Part shown: in pieces, positions 1-13,118 of the stretch
Numbering within the stretch: the first letter of the stretch is position 1
Layout of the letters: each line of letters starts with the position of its first letter
NCBI GenBank assembly: GCA_002104895.1
Contig: MCFG01000449.1
Span: 1-50,966 of the forward strand
DNA length: 50,966 nt
Direction: 5' to 3'
From: Anaeromyces robustus
Lineage: Eukaryota; Neocallimastigomycota; Neocallimastigomycetes; Neocallimastigales; Neocallimastigaceae
The notes under the pieces: model-generated
Databases searched by the model: none
The model's input: the letters and a program-made list of their open reading frames with translations, nothing else
Told to the model about the DNA's origin: nothing
Translations under genes and position numbers: made by a program

Positions 1-1912
1 ATTTCCTAAACGAGGTAGTAAAAGAATATAGTGTAATTGGTACTGTTTCTGGTAGAGTTCATCAAGCCATGTCTGATACTGAAGAATATACCTATGAGAT
101 AGTACCATTAGAATTAAAATTAGGTAACTTAAAAATTAAAGCTAACTTCAGAATTCTAGAAAAGGAAGAACCATTCTATGATATCATTGTTAGTTTCAAA
201 ACACAATATGACTATGGACTAATAGTAGATGTAAAAGACAGATATTTATCCATTAAAAATAAAGACAATAAACTAGAACATTTGGTTCCAATAGAAGATA
301 TTTCAGTTTTCCACTCACAGGCTATGATGTGCTATATATGGGATGATAGTTCAATAATAACAGCTAACACAATATTTACACCACTGAAGTCAAGTACAAA
401 AACGAATGAAATTAACGCGTCATTTAAGGAGGAAAAGAAAATTATCTTGGAAAGGATCCTACAAGAAATGGATATTCAGAATGACGCGACAAAGAAAGAA
501 TTAAAAGATATTTTATTAACCTACGCGGATGTGGTAGCGGTATCTAGTGATGATTTGGAACCATCAAAATTGTTACCACACCATATAGAATTACTTGAGG
601 ATAGTAAGCCTATTAAACAAAAGGCTTATAGACTGTCCCAAATTCAATTATCCGCGTTAAAGGAAGAATTAAAAAAGTTAATCGATAAAGGTTTGATAGT
701 GCCATCACATTCTCCATGGTCTTCGCCTATAGTCATTGTACCAAAGAAAAATGGTAAGTGGAGACTTTGTATTGACTATAGGTTATTAAACAAGATAACA
801 AAGAAGGATTCTTACGCGTTACCAAAGATTCAAGAGATATTTGACGCGTTAAAAGATGCAACAATATTTTCTACTCTTGATCTATTCAGTGGCTACCATC
901 AAATACCTATGTATGAAAAGGACCAGGAAATAACGACATTCACTACAAAGTTTGGAAATTATTATTTCAAGGTAATGCCATTTGGTTTAACAAACGCACC
1001 TTCCACGTTTCAAAGGGAAATGAATAGGATTTTCTTTGAATTAATAAATGTATGTGTACAAATATACCTAGATGACATAATAGTTTATTCACCTACAATT
1101 GAACAACACTTAGAAGATTTAATTAGCGTGTTTCAAATTCTTAGAGAAAATAAATTAAAAATTAATATAGAAAAATGTCATTTCTGTATGTTTGAAGTAG
1201 AAGCTCTTGGACATAAAGTCACAAACAAAGGCCTATTACCTTTAGAAATAAGGTTAAAGCTATTAATAATTTAGATACACCTACGAATGTTACTGAATTA
1301 CGTTCATTTTTAGGTATGATAGGTTACTATAGAAATTTTATTGATAATTACGCGTCGCTTTCTTCACCTTTATGTGGTTTATTAAGGAAAAATGTTTCTT
1401 ATATCTGGACTGATGAACATACTAAAAGTTTTAATAAATTAAAGGAAACTTTAGTTAACGCACCTATATTATGCTACCCAAGATATGATAATCCTTTTAT
1501 TATTCGTTCTGATGCTAGTTTTCAAAGAATTGGTGGTGTATTACTACAATTATTTAAGGATAAAATCGAACATCCAGTCTATTACGTGAGTCGCTCGTTA
1601 AAGAAATCAGAACGCAATTATGCTATAACTGAATTAGAAGGTACTGCTGCATTTTATTGCGTGGAAAAATTCAAGCCATATATTTTGGGAAACCCTTACC
1701 AGACGGTGCTTTATACTGACCACCAACCATTAGTTCCTTTAATAAAAAAATGTGAACCAAATACCAGTAAACATGCACGTTGGTGTAGTTTATTCAGTCA
1801 ACTACAAGTAAATGTAATTTATCAGCCAGGGAAAGCTAATATTATTGCTGACGCGCTTTCAAGAATTAAAAGGAAAGAGGATATAATAGTTGTAACAATC
1901 CTAAAGGGATAA
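1..1912 (+). mobile_element. Ty3/gypsy LTR retroelement fossil: reverse transcriptase and RNase H block
   Basis: Coding remains of the pol region of a Ty3/gypsy-type LTR retroelement, running in from beyond the left edge of the window. Visible parts are the fingers/palm of reverse transcriptase with the YLDD catalytic box, the PFGL(T)NAP motif and the LFSGYHQI stretch typical of gypsy elements, then the connection and an RNase H domain with a DALSR-type end. The element is broken (a few breaks). Motif preservation suggests it is not very ancient. No 5' LTR or gag is in the window. Its base composition is clearly richer in G+C than the surrounding DNA. Confidence 0.93.
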
Positions 1913-3530
1913 GATTGTCTTTTGTTTTGTAACACAATAGGTTCGTAATAATATTTATAAGTAATTGAATTTGTTTTTTGAGATCTTGTTTTATTAATTT
2001 ATTAAATTATTAAAATATTATTTATTAACAATTAGTAATGTAATATTTCAAATTACTTATAAACTAATTAGTTAATAAAAGTGCGATTTTAAAAAATATT
2101 TTCTTTGTAAAATTTTACACCTATTTATAGTTTTTTCGTAAAAATAGTTTTAAAAATAAAAGTATATAAAAAATAATGAAAAATGCTAGAAACTTAGATT
2201 TTTCGATTGAAAATGAATCTTATAGAAAAATAAAGAAATATTATAAAATTTTTTCTTAAAGTTTCTAATTTTATTCCATGTAATTCTATGAAGAAATACA
2301 GAAATAAAATACAGAAACAAATACAGAATAAAATACAGAAATTTGTAATTAAATTTTAAAATAAAAATTTTTTTTTTTTATAAAATTTGGAACTAGTGTG
2401 GGTCGAACCCAGAGCGTTTGCCCTGATGGTCATAGTGACTAACCACTAGGCCATGGTTACTATTTTACTAATTTGATAAATAATGAAATTTTTATAGTAC
2501 TTTTAATTATAATATTAACTTTTAAAAATTCTAATTAGTTTTATTTATTATTATTCTCTATAATTTATTATTAATTTACTTTAATTATAATTATTTTCTA
2601 AACTTCAAATAATTAATAAATTTTAATATTATATTGAATTATCATTTAAAATAATTAATAACATTAATAAAAAAATAATAAGATTATTAAATTATATTTT
2701 AAAACAATATCTTTATCATTATTATCTTAAACTAAATCAATTCTTAAAAATATTATTGAATATTAAATTTATATAAATTATAAACAATTTATAATTAATA
2801 TTATAAAAATAATAAACGATTCTAAAATATTTTAATTAAATAATATGACTCGAAAATAGTTTCTAAAAACACTTTTAAAATACCTTCTAAATACTTTTTA
2901 AATATTCTTTACACTTAAACATTTCTAAATTAGAAATAACAACTAATTTTATTTACTTTATAAATAAATAAACAGTTTATCTTTATAATTTTATTAATAA
3001 TATTATTATTTTTATTATTTATTTTATTATTATTTTTATACATTTTTACTTATTTTATTCAATAATTTTTAATTATTTTATTTATATTTTTATAAATACT
3101 TGTATTATTTTATTTATTATTGTAAATAGTTTAATTTTAAAGAAAAATATAAATACATGTAAATATTTTTATGTAAATTAATTCTTTACTACTATTTTTA
3201 ATAATAGCTTAGTCATAAATATAATAAATTAATAATTATTAGAATAAATTACTAAATTAAAATATATAATCAACATAAAATAGTTTAGTTAAGAATAAAA
3301 CTACTATTTAATAAATAATAATAAATTTAATAAAATTTTAATAAATAAATTTTATATTTTAAACTTAATAATAAAACTGTGTTTTTATAAAACAATTTTA
3401 GTGTTTAAATTTACAATCTACTGGAAAATAACTTAGACAGTTATTCTGAAAATACATAGGTAATATCACTTTCTTCCCTATAAAGAATTAAGATATTACC
3501 ATTTTGTATTAAATTCTAGGATTCGTTACA
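1913..3530. other. AT-rich noncoding block inside the retroelement
   Basis: About 1.6 kb of nearly pure A/T sequence separating the reverse transcriptase/RNase H block from the integrase block. I see no reading frame of note. It holds a small tRNA-like island at 2390-2460 and short repeats of the kind 'atacagaaa' near 2290-2340. The short motif ACAATAG occurs at both margins (1934-1940 and 3528-3534), which would fit a target duplication around an inserted element, but seven bases is weak evidence in such DNA. Confidence 0.6.
2390..2460 (-). repeat. tRNA-like relic or head of a tRNA-derived SINE
   Basis: On the minus strand this 71-nt island reads like a Pol III gene. It has an A box (TGGCCTAGTGGTTAG) and, about 30 nt further, a B box core (GGGTTCGACCC). 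T-runs lie about 10-20 nt beyond the 3' end and could terminate Pol III. Forced into a cloverleaf, the acceptor stem pairs at 5 of 7 positions, the T stem at 3 of 5 and the D stem hardly at all. I therefore call it a degenerate tRNA or tRNA-derived SINE head, not a working tRNA gene. It stands out sharply against the A/T background. Confidence 0.45.
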
Positions 3531-3534
3531 ATAG

Positions 3535-4913
3535 TAAATAGTTTATTAGAAGAAGAAAATAATAATACTAATAAAAATAATAATGAAAATAAAAATTCTG
3601 ATGAAAATATATTAGAAGAAACTAACAGCAAGGAAAGTGAAGAAGAGAATGATGAAGAGGATAATGGAAGTAACAATAGTAAGGAAAATTATAACAATAA
3701 TACTAACGATTCACCCGAAATCAATTCTATTTCTATTGATGAGATAGAAAATGAAAAATATATCTCAGAATTCATGAAGAAATTCCTACAAGACAGAATA
3801 GTATCCATAGATGGGAAAACTTACATTAAAGATAAAGAAAAATTTAGAGAAGTGATCGATGATTATATGGAGAAGATAAAGATTATTGGAATGGCCCATA
3901 GAATTGGCCACGAAGGAATACAGAAGACCTACGAAAGGGTAAAACAAAAATTTTATTGGAAAAATATGATAATAGATATAAAAAAATATATATCTATTTG
4001 TAAAATTTGCCAATTAAACAGGTCTAAACCGTTGCCAAGTATAGTTGAAAAATTCTCTTCACCAGTAGAAGCTCCATTCATCAAACTAGGCTTGGATATT
4101 ATAGGGCCGTTGAGGAAAACCAACCAAGGGAACAAATATATCATGGTCTGTGTGGATTACTTTACCAACTGGACGGAAGCTAAGGCAGTAGAAACTATTA
4201 CTTCCCAAGATGTTACTAATTTTTTGGTGGAAGTTTTCAGTAGACATGGGCTACCACAAGTAATCAATATGGATAATGGGACGCAGTTAAACTCGGATTA
4301 TACCAAGATATTTTTGGACTTGTATGGGGTGTATATTCATTTTGTGAGTATATACCACCCAGCTTCCAATGGTTTAGTTGAAAATAGAAATAGGGAAATT
4401 GCTAAGCAGTTAAGGAACTTTGCCGAGGATCAAGAGAATTGGGATCTGTTGCTACCGTTAGCTTTATGGGCAATAAGAACAGCAAAATCATCAGTAACTG
4501 GATATTCAAGCTTCGAATTGTTGTATGGACGTGAGGACTTATTGCCAATAGAAGTTAACATCAGGAATTCTATAGAAGAACCAATATATAGAAGTATGGA
4601 AGAAATATTATTGGAAAGATTCTTAGACCAGGCCAAATGGATTAATGATGCTGCCAATAAACGGCTTGGGACTATTAACTATTGGAAGACTAGAAGGGAA
4701 GCCCAGCAAAGCATGGAGAATAAATTAAATTATAAGGTAGGAGACAAGGTAAAAGTTAGACTATTTCAACGAAATAAATTAGACCCGTATTATTTAGGAC
4801 CTTACACGATATTAAATATATCGTGGAATACAGTTAAACTACAAGACGACAAGACTGGGACCATTCTGTCTAGGAATGTGCACATAAAAAATATTCTTCC
4901 TTATAAAGAATAA
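3535..4913 (+). mobile_element. Ty3/gypsy LTR retroelement fossil: integrase block
   Basis: Integrase part of the same kind of Ty3/gypsy element. Its parts in order are: an acidic, Asn-rich lead-in; a zinc-binding N-terminal region ending in the CKIC pair; the DDE catalytic core (DIIGP, DNGTQ and the ENRNREI stretch); and a C-terminal GPY/F-type module (LDPYYLGPYTI). It lies in the same orientation as the reverse transcriptase block and is probably the same copy. The coding sequence ends at 4913 and is followed at once by a long A/T tract. Confidence 0.92.
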
Positions 4914-5231
4914 TTATAATTATAATAATTATAATTATAATTTTATTTTAAAAAAAAAATAAAAAAAAAAAAAAAAAAAAAAAAAACTAAAATAATGTGA
5001 AATTCTTATAAAATTTGATGAAATAATATTTATATATATAAATATATATATAAAAATAATATAAATCATAATAATAATCAAAATATTTAAAAATATTTAA
5101 AATTAATTATTAAAAATTAATTTCAATTTCAAGATCTCGAAATTAAATTTCGAAATTTCAAAATTAAATTTCAAAATTTATTATATAAATATTTTTATAT
5201 ATTCCAATAATTAAATTTTTTTTATTATAAT

Positions 5232-5291
<60 letters not shown>

Positions 5292-5512
5292 GCGAATATT
5301 TATTATTGAATATTTCAATAATTTTCAATATAAATTCAATAATATTTTTATGAAATGATTTCTAAGCCCTAAAATAATCATTATTTTAAATTATTATTTT
5401 ATTTATAACTAATTTACAACTTTTATTGAGAATAGTTCTCGTATAGAGAAAAATTTTCAACTTAGCTATAAATTAGTCATTTTTAGCGAGGGTATTTCTG
5501 ATGTAAAACTAA
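4914..5512. other. AT-rich stretch after the integrase block
   Basis: Noncoding. It contains a poly-A run at about 4950-4986, a T8 tract followed by about 49 A at 5231-5287, small inverted repeats around 5100-5170 (variants of 'aaatttcgaaatt'), and a slightly less A/T-rich piece at 5400-5512 that may belong to the end of the retroelement. No gene is visible. Confidence 0.6.
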
Positions 5513-6531
5513 TGTGTAGCAACATATTAGTATATTTAATAATAATTATTAAATATTAAATTTATATCTTTTCTTAATAATAATTATTAAAATAATTTAT
5601 TATTTATATTTTATTATATATTAAATATTTATTCTTTATTATATTAAATTAAATAATTCTTTTATTTTTATATATTATATAATATATTTATTATATGTAT
5701 TTTTAATATTCTCATGTATTATTAATATTATAGTATATTAAAGTATAATCAAAATATAGTAATAATTTATTATTATTATATAGCTAAATATATTACTATA
5801 CATAATAATTCATATATTGTTATATAGTTAAATATATTATTATTTTAAATAACTCTTATATTATTACTATATTCTTAATATATATTTTATAATATATTAG
5901 TTTATATTCTTATATATTAGATATTAAATAACTATTTAAAATTATTAATTTTATATTATTTTTAAATTTTTCAATTTTAATAATCCTTCGTCTTGGAATT
6001 ATTTTAGATCAGAGGTATTTTTCTGGTAATAAAATTAAATAATTAATAAAATAATAAAATATAATTATACTATTAAAAGCGACCAGCGCACATAAAAGTC
6101 CCGCGTATCAATAGACTTATCATGTGATTTTCACATGAATGTATCGGAATTAAATTCCCTGCCTTACCTTTTCGGCGTCGACGCCCTTGGTATATTCATA
6201 TATTTTACATTTGTACTTAAACCCTAACGCTAACTTAATAACGGGTCCAGTCTACAAGCCCCACATATGAATAGTAGTCACCAAGGAAACCGCCCAATAA
6301 TTTAGAGCCGCACCCCACATTATTAGACTTAAAGATCTACTCATATACTTATATTATTTAATGAGGCGTGAGTAGCTACGCCTCAAATACTATACCTGTG
6401 CACTACCTTGCCACAGTGTAAAACCCGTGAAGGAGAAAACCACTTGTGCTTGGGGTAGATGCGGTGTCGATCCAGAAGCCTTATGTATGCTAAGGAAACG
6501 CCTTAACAACCAGGATAGAAACTGGTCGACA
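5513..6531 (+). mobile_element. Candidate 3' LTR of the Ty3/gypsy fossil
   Basis: Proposed only from position and ends. About 0.6 kb after the integrase block a stretch begins TGTGTAGCAAC and, about 1 kb on, ends in GTCGACA, giving the TG..CA borders usual for LTRs. The left half is AT-rich and the right half is the unusual island described separately. The matching 5' LTR would lie outside the window, so identity cannot be tested here. It could equally be unrelated intergenic DNA next to a structured element. Confidence 0.22.
6071..6530. other. Hairpin-dense, G+C-rich island of unknown nature
   Basis: About 460 bp of strikingly different composition with no convincing protein. It holds a series of clean inverted repeats: CATGTGA/TCACATG (6121-6137), GGAATT/AATTCC (6146-6158), the 12-bp palindrome GGCGTCGACGCC (6174-6185), GAGGCGT/ACGCCTC (6363-6384), CTGTG/CACAG (6396-6416), TAAGG/CCTTA (6491-6505) and CCAG/CTGG (6510-6525). 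The motif CGACCAG at 6080-6086 is matched by CTGGTCG at 6522-6528, so the island itself has weak inverted ends. It may be the R/U5-like part of an LTR, a SINE/MITE or a structured RNA. Confidence 0.5.
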
Positions 6532-6572
6532 AATTTTTACTATTTGAATAATTATTCAAATAGTAAAAATTT
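6531..6572. repeat. Perfect 42-bp palindrome
   Basis: Two 21-bp arms without a spacer, centred between 6551 and 6552; each half contains TTTTTACTATTTGAATAA or its complement. It begins exactly where the hairpin-dense island ends. Confidence 0.85.
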
Positions 6573-7453
6573 TTTTAAATTTTTTTTAAATATATATAAA
6601 ATTATATATATAAGTGATTTTTTATTAATAGAATAATTTTATATTTTGTATTACTACTAGATTGACACAATAAAAATTTTTTTTATTGGAATATTAAATC
6701 AAAAAATTTTTTATATGTTTATTATATATGTTTTAAAAAGTAGATCTTATAGTAGATATTTTTTTTTCAATAATTTTCTTTAATTAGGTCATATTTTATA
6801 TTTTTGAAAAAAACCTATATATAGTAATTAAAAATTTACATATCTAGTAATAATAATTATAATTTACAAAAAAGACTAATAAAGATATGATATTAATTTT
6901 TAAAAAGTCATGTTAAAACATTATCATAAATTTTATTTTATAATAAAAATTATATTATCGTGCAATTTTTATGATGTACGCATATTGTGTAACTTTAAAT
7001 ATTATAAAAATTGTTTTTATATCATAATTCATTTCTAATTTGTTATAAAAACTGACACATATAAAAATAATGGAAAGAAAAAATTTTTTTTTCTATTACA
7101 TATTTTCTTAATTTAATATTATGATTGGACTTTAAATAGAAAAATTATTTTATTATTTATCTTATATACATTTTTGTCATATAAACATCAATATATATTT
7201 GAATTTATTAATGTCATATATTATTTATATTAGTTCAATATTTAATTATTAATATATATTTTTTGAAACAATAATAAATATAATATTTTTTATATTAATT
7301 AAATAGTTAATTAATAATATAATAAAAAAATAAATAAATAAGTAAATATTAAATAAATAAATAAATAAATAAATAAGTAAATAAATATATAAATAAATAA
7401 GTAAATAAATAAATAAATCAATAAGTAAATAAAAAAATAAAAAAATAAAAAAA

Positions 7454-7532
<79 letters not shown>

Positions 7533-7863
7533 ATAGAGGTTATTTCATATGTTTCTTTTAACGTGAAATAAATTAATAATAATTTTTTTAATTAATTATA
7601 ATTTTTTTCTGCAAAATTATATATTAATATTCTTTATATATATTAAAAAATTCTGTATATTATATCACTTTTTTTTTCTTCATTTTTATATATATTTTTA
7701 TATATGTTAATATTATTTTTAATTTAAATATATATATATATTTCATTTTTTATTATTTTTTATTATTTTATTATTTATTTATTATTATTTATTTATTATT
7801 CTAATATTATATTATTATTATATTATTATGTTAAAAAGTTTACAAAATTTAATAAATAAAATG

Positions 7864-7897
<34 letters not shown>

Positions 7898-8130
7898 TCA
7901 TTTTATTTTCTGTTTCAATTTTTTATTGTATATAAAAAATTGTCATAACTGAATATTCATTATTCTATTTTGTTTATAGTTGAAATATTAAAAGTATAAT
8001 AGTTTTATTTTTGTTATTTTCTTTATTGTAAATAAATTAATAGAAATATACATTATATTACAGTATAATGTAATATATATTAAAATATAGAGTTTTCAAT
8101 TTTCAATTTAAAAACAAATGGTTTTAATAA

Positions 8131-8162
<32 letters not shown>

Positions 8163-9363
8163 GTAAAAATGGTGAAATTTTAAAAAATATTTTTCTATTG
8201 AATTTATTTTTATATATTTCATATTATTAATAATTAATATAATATAATAATGGAAAAAGCATATGTATTCTTTGTTTTAAAAATTACTATACTGAGTAGT
8301 TATTTAAATATTAATATTTATTAAAGTTATTTTGTTTTTATTTCTTTTTTTTTTTTTTTTTGTTTTTAAATTTTTATAATAAATAAAAAAGTAATACAAA
8401 TTAATACAATTTTAATTTTTTTATATTGTTCTTTAAAATATAAAACAGAAAAAAGAAAAAAGAAAAACTTTTTATCTATGTGGAAAAAAAAATAAATGAA
8501 TTCGGAATATTTAAAAATAATAATATGACATGTATTATTTAAAAAGATATAATATTAATAGTTTAATATATATGTATATTATATTTTATTTAAAAAAAAG
8601 AGTTTTATTTTTCCTGGAACGTTTTAGATCACAATTATTTTTTTTTATTTTTTTACTTTTTATTCTTTTTTGGATAATTATAAAAATTTCTATTTCCTTT
8701 TTAGCTTTTGTATCACCTTTTATTAAATCACAGTATACTTTAAAATAATTTTATGAAACACTAATTATATTTGTTTTATAGTTTGTTGTATTGTTATTAT
8801 CATTGTTATTATTATTTTAATAAAAATAATTATTATTTCTTTTCTGTTGCATATGCTACTAATCAATTTATAATATAATAAATCAATTGTACAATATATT
8901 ACATTAATAATTAATATATTCAATTATAATAGAATTCTTTTTTTAAAATATTTTTAAAACATAAACATTTTAAGCAAACTAAATAGAATTTAATATAAAA
9001 ACGAAACATTTTATATTAATGGAAATTTTATATTAATCTTAATATTGTCTCAATACTATAATATATTAAAATAACAAAAAAAAGTATCCACTATTTGTAA
9101 TTTAATAATATAAAATTACCAATAACCAATAATAAAAAAATTTTTATTTTTTTTTTTTAAAGCATAAACTTTATTAAATAATAATTTATTATAGTGCCAC
9201 AAAATATATTGAAATTATTAAAAACATTTTTGTATTAAATATTCAAAATATATTAAAATAAAGTTTGAAGTTATATTATTTTTATGTAGATCTGCAAATC
9301 ATTATTAAAATAATAATAAATAAAGTTTAGTTAATATATAATAGATAGAATAAATAATACATA
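6573..9363. other. AT-rich intergenic DNA, no gene seen
   Basis: Nearly pure A/T sequence with T-runs (7864-7892, 8346-8361), an (AAAT)n array and an (ATA)n run at 8131-8161. Open frames here are short, rich in Phe/Ile/Lys and show no domain; I regard them as chance. No RNA gene was recognised. Confidence 0.7.
7322..7535. repeat. (AAAT)n tetranucleotide array
   Basis: About 210 bp of tandem AAAT units on the plus strand. They are degenerate at the left (AAGT, AAAA variants) and perfect over roughly the last 90 bp. Confidence 0.95.
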
Positions 9364-9603
<240 letters not shown>

Positions 9604-9681
9604 AATTATAATTTATTAATTAATAATAGATATAATAATTAATTAATAATAATAAGTAAAATAACATCAATTGTATAAGAC

Positions 9682-9812
<131 letters not shown>

Positions 9813-9828
9813 TAACATAAATTTTGTA

Positions 9829-9888
9829 AAAAAAATAACAACAAAATTTATGATTACATGTAATCATAAATTTTGTTGTTATTTTTTT
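9829..9888. repeat. Perfect 60-bp palindrome
   Basis: Two 30-bp arms with no spacer, centred on ATTACATGTAAT between 9858 and 9859. Just after the right arm, ACATGTAATCATAAAT (from 9891) repeats the palindrome centre as a direct repeat. Confidence 0.9.
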
Positions 9889-11022
9889 AAACATGTAATC
9901 ATAAATGAAAGTTAATAATTTTTAAGTTTTTGGTTCTGGTTTCTTTTATGGAATATAGAGTTAAACCTTTAAATTATTAAATATAAATTATTACATAATT
10001 TAACATATTAATTTTAATATTGAAATTGTAATATTTTTAAAGAATTTAATATATTTATTATAAAATTGTAATAGTAATTTTACTTAAAAAAAAATAAATA
10101 TTAAATATTTATAACAAAGAAATATTTTTAATATTTTCTTTATATATTACTGGAATTGGTAGAATGGTAAAATAGAATAATTATGTATACTCTTAATATT
10201 AATATTAAGTTTATTTTTTTTTTAAAAAATGTTTTCTGTACATCTTGTAAGTTTTATTTTTAATTTAAGTTTATGTTACTTTTTAGAATTCTTTTTTTTC
10301 TATTGATTTTGTTTAACATTGAGATATAATAATTATGATATTAGAATAAATTAATAATCAAAGATGTATTTTCTTTTTCATATATAATAATGGAGATTAA
10401 TTTTAATTTATAAATTAGAGTTTAGATCTTATTAATTCATCCCTAATTTTTGTTTTGTCTTATTTAAAATGTATTCCATTTCAATGTAAAAATCTATATT
10501 TTAAAAAAAAATATAGATTTTCAAATAATTAAGGGTTCAATTTATGTGATTTTTTTTTCATTACAAAGAAATAGTTATAATTATATATTATATATATTAA
10601 ATATTTAATTTATTTGTATATTAAAATATATATTATTATAGCCCATTATTATAAAATAATTATATAATAATAATTAAATAAAAAATATATATATACGTTT
10701 TTTTATAATATTTTGTGAAAAATTATAATAATTTTTTTTATTAGTAATTTATCTATTTATTAATAGATAATGAAAAATTTAATATTATTGTAAGTACTTT
10801 GAATGAAAAAGAGTACAAATATGATTCACTTTTTTTTTATTCTGAATTTTTGACTTTTATTGTATATAGTGATTCATAGCTATTATGTATATAATCTAAT
10901 TATTTTCATTAATGCAAAAAAAGTATCTTTTTATTATATATAATTCTATATACATAAAAAAGTACTTTTTTTTTTTTTTTTTAATTTCATATAATATAAA
11001 AAGTAATAATAAATTAATAAAT

Positions 11023-11025
11023 AAC

Positions 11026-11056
<31 letters not shown>

Positions 11057-11077
11057 GTAAATAAATAAATAAATATA

Positions 11078-11112
<35 letters not shown>

Positions 11113-11261
11113 GTAAATAAATAAATAAATAAATAATAAATAAATAATAAATAATTAAATAAATAATAAATAAATAATAAATAAATAATAAATAAATAAT
11201 AAATAAGTAAATAATAAATAAGTAAATAAATAAGTAAATAAATAAGTAAATAAATTAATAA

Positions 11262-11340
<79 letters not shown>

Positions 11341-11341
11341 A
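11023..11341. repeat. (AAAT)n array with 7-bp variants
   Basis: About 320 bp of AAAT units on the plus strand. A central part (about 11132-11260) switches to 'aataaat'-type seven-base units and AAGT variants, and the final 80 bp are perfect. Confidence 0.93.
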
Positions 11342-12986
11342 TTTATTAATAAATAATTTAAAATATTTCCAATAAATATGTTAAATCTAGCTTTGTTTAT
11401 TAATATAATGAAATTTATAAATCTAATGATATTATAATCATGATCTGCATTAAATTAATTAATTACTAAAATTGTAAAAATTAAAATTATTAATATTATA
11501 GTTTTTATGAAAATTTTTTTTGATTATAAAATATATATTTTAAACTTTTGTAATAGTTACACCAACCTTTTTTTTTTGTAATATATTAAAAAAACCTCCA
11601 ATTCGATATTTAATGTGAATTTTTATATATTATTAAAGTTTTAAATATTTAATTTATATTAATTATCAATTTGCATTTATATTATTTTCGTTTTAAAACA
11701 TATAAATTATATATATTATAATAGTAATATAATAAATAGTTTATATTAATTAATCTATATAATTTGTATTTTTTTAATTATACCATGTAATTATATTAAA
11801 ATAAAAGCTAATTGTCCGAAAATCATTATATAATATTATACAAATGAAATAAATAATATTATAAGCCATATATTTCTTTTTTTCTTTTTTTTTTTTTTGC
11901 AAAAAAGTATAATAATTAGAGTAATTATAATAAATAAAGTTCTATGTTTAAAACTTTAATTATTATATAAAAAACTTATTAGTATCATTTTCAATTATTA
12001 CAGAAATATGTTTTATTATTATAATAAATTATTAATATATGTAATTTTCGAATTTTGGAATATTAAAATATATTTGTATATAATAAATTTTATATTAATA
12101 ATAAAGTCGGAAAGTTCATTTTAGTGTTTTAAAATGCGATAGGTCATTTGTTTTGTATTATTTGAAAAAAAATTTTTTTTTTTCTTTTCATAATTTCTAT
12201 ATGTTAAAAAAATAAACTATTATTTTATAAAATAATTTAATTTAAAGTTTTAACTGAGACAAAATAAATTTCCATTTATATATTATATTATATTGGTAAT
12301 ATACTGAAACTATATATATATTATAAAACAAATAATTATTTTATTTACTTAATATATTTGTTTTTAAATATTTTATATAATTTTAATTATTTTTATTATT
12401 ATATATAAATATATTTATATTTATATAAATTTAAATAATATATATTATTTTATTTTAAATAAATTATTATTATATAAAATATTTTTTATGAAAAAAGTTT
12501 ATTAATTATTAATTGTAACATTTTGGTTAATTATATTTTAAAGTGATGTGATGAAAAAAAAAAAAAACTAAAATTTTAAAAAATTTTGATTATTTTAAAA
12601 ATTATATAAATATTTAATTTTTTCTACTTTTTTTTTTTTTTTCTAATAAATAATTTTTATTTTTAATAATTCTGTGTTTTTAAGTATTTATTACATACTG
12701 GGTTTTAATATAGATATATAAAAGAGAAAAATTATTTTTTTTATTTAAAAAATAAATAAAAAGAATTTTTTTTTAAAAAAAAAAAAAATTTAAAATATTG
12801 AATAAAATTTAATAAAAATCATCTTTATAAATTTAATTATAATGAATTAATTTGTCTTTCAAATTTAATTTAAATTCCAATTTCAATTATATATATTATT
12901 CAATTTAATATACTTAGTAAGCATTATAAATAATTAAAGTTAATTACTATAATAGAAATTTAGTAAACATTACTAATTAAAATATA

Positions 12987-13066
12987 TTAAATTTGTTATA
13001 CGTTATAGGTTATCTTTATAATTTTTTTAAATTTGTTATATGTTATAGGTTATCTTTATAATTTTT
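12987..13066. repeat. Two-copy 40-bp tandem duplication in the upstream region of the six-exon gene
   Basis: Copies at 12987-13026 and 13027-13066 differ at one base (CGTTATAGG against TGTTATAGG). The end lies about 50 bp before the start codon at 13119, so the duplication sits in the promoter or 5' UTR. Confidence 0.9.
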
Positions 13067-13118
13067 TTTTTCATAAAATTTAATTAATAATAATAAAATA
13101 ATACAATAATTATTCAAA

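Larger units (their letters stand above)
9907..13118. other. AT-rich intergenic DNA upstream of the six-exon gene
   Basis: No gene recognised. It contains a long (AAAT)n field at about 11020-11340, T-runs near 10960, 11890 and 12625, a short hairpin at about 10493-10520 (AAATCTATATTTT...AAAATATAGATTT), and a 40-bp tandem duplication immediately upstream of the next gene. Confidence 0.65.

Noticed and set aside
6217-6240. Telomere-like CCCTAA
   Set aside because: A single copy inside a mixed sequence; no array.
6427-6636. 69-codon frame in the structured island
   Set aside because: Only its first half has mixed composition, it runs through a perfect palindrome and shows no domain.
8530-8748. 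72-codon hydrophobic frame
   Set aside because: Phe/Ile/Leu-rich as expected from T-rich DNA, with no neighbours or domain.
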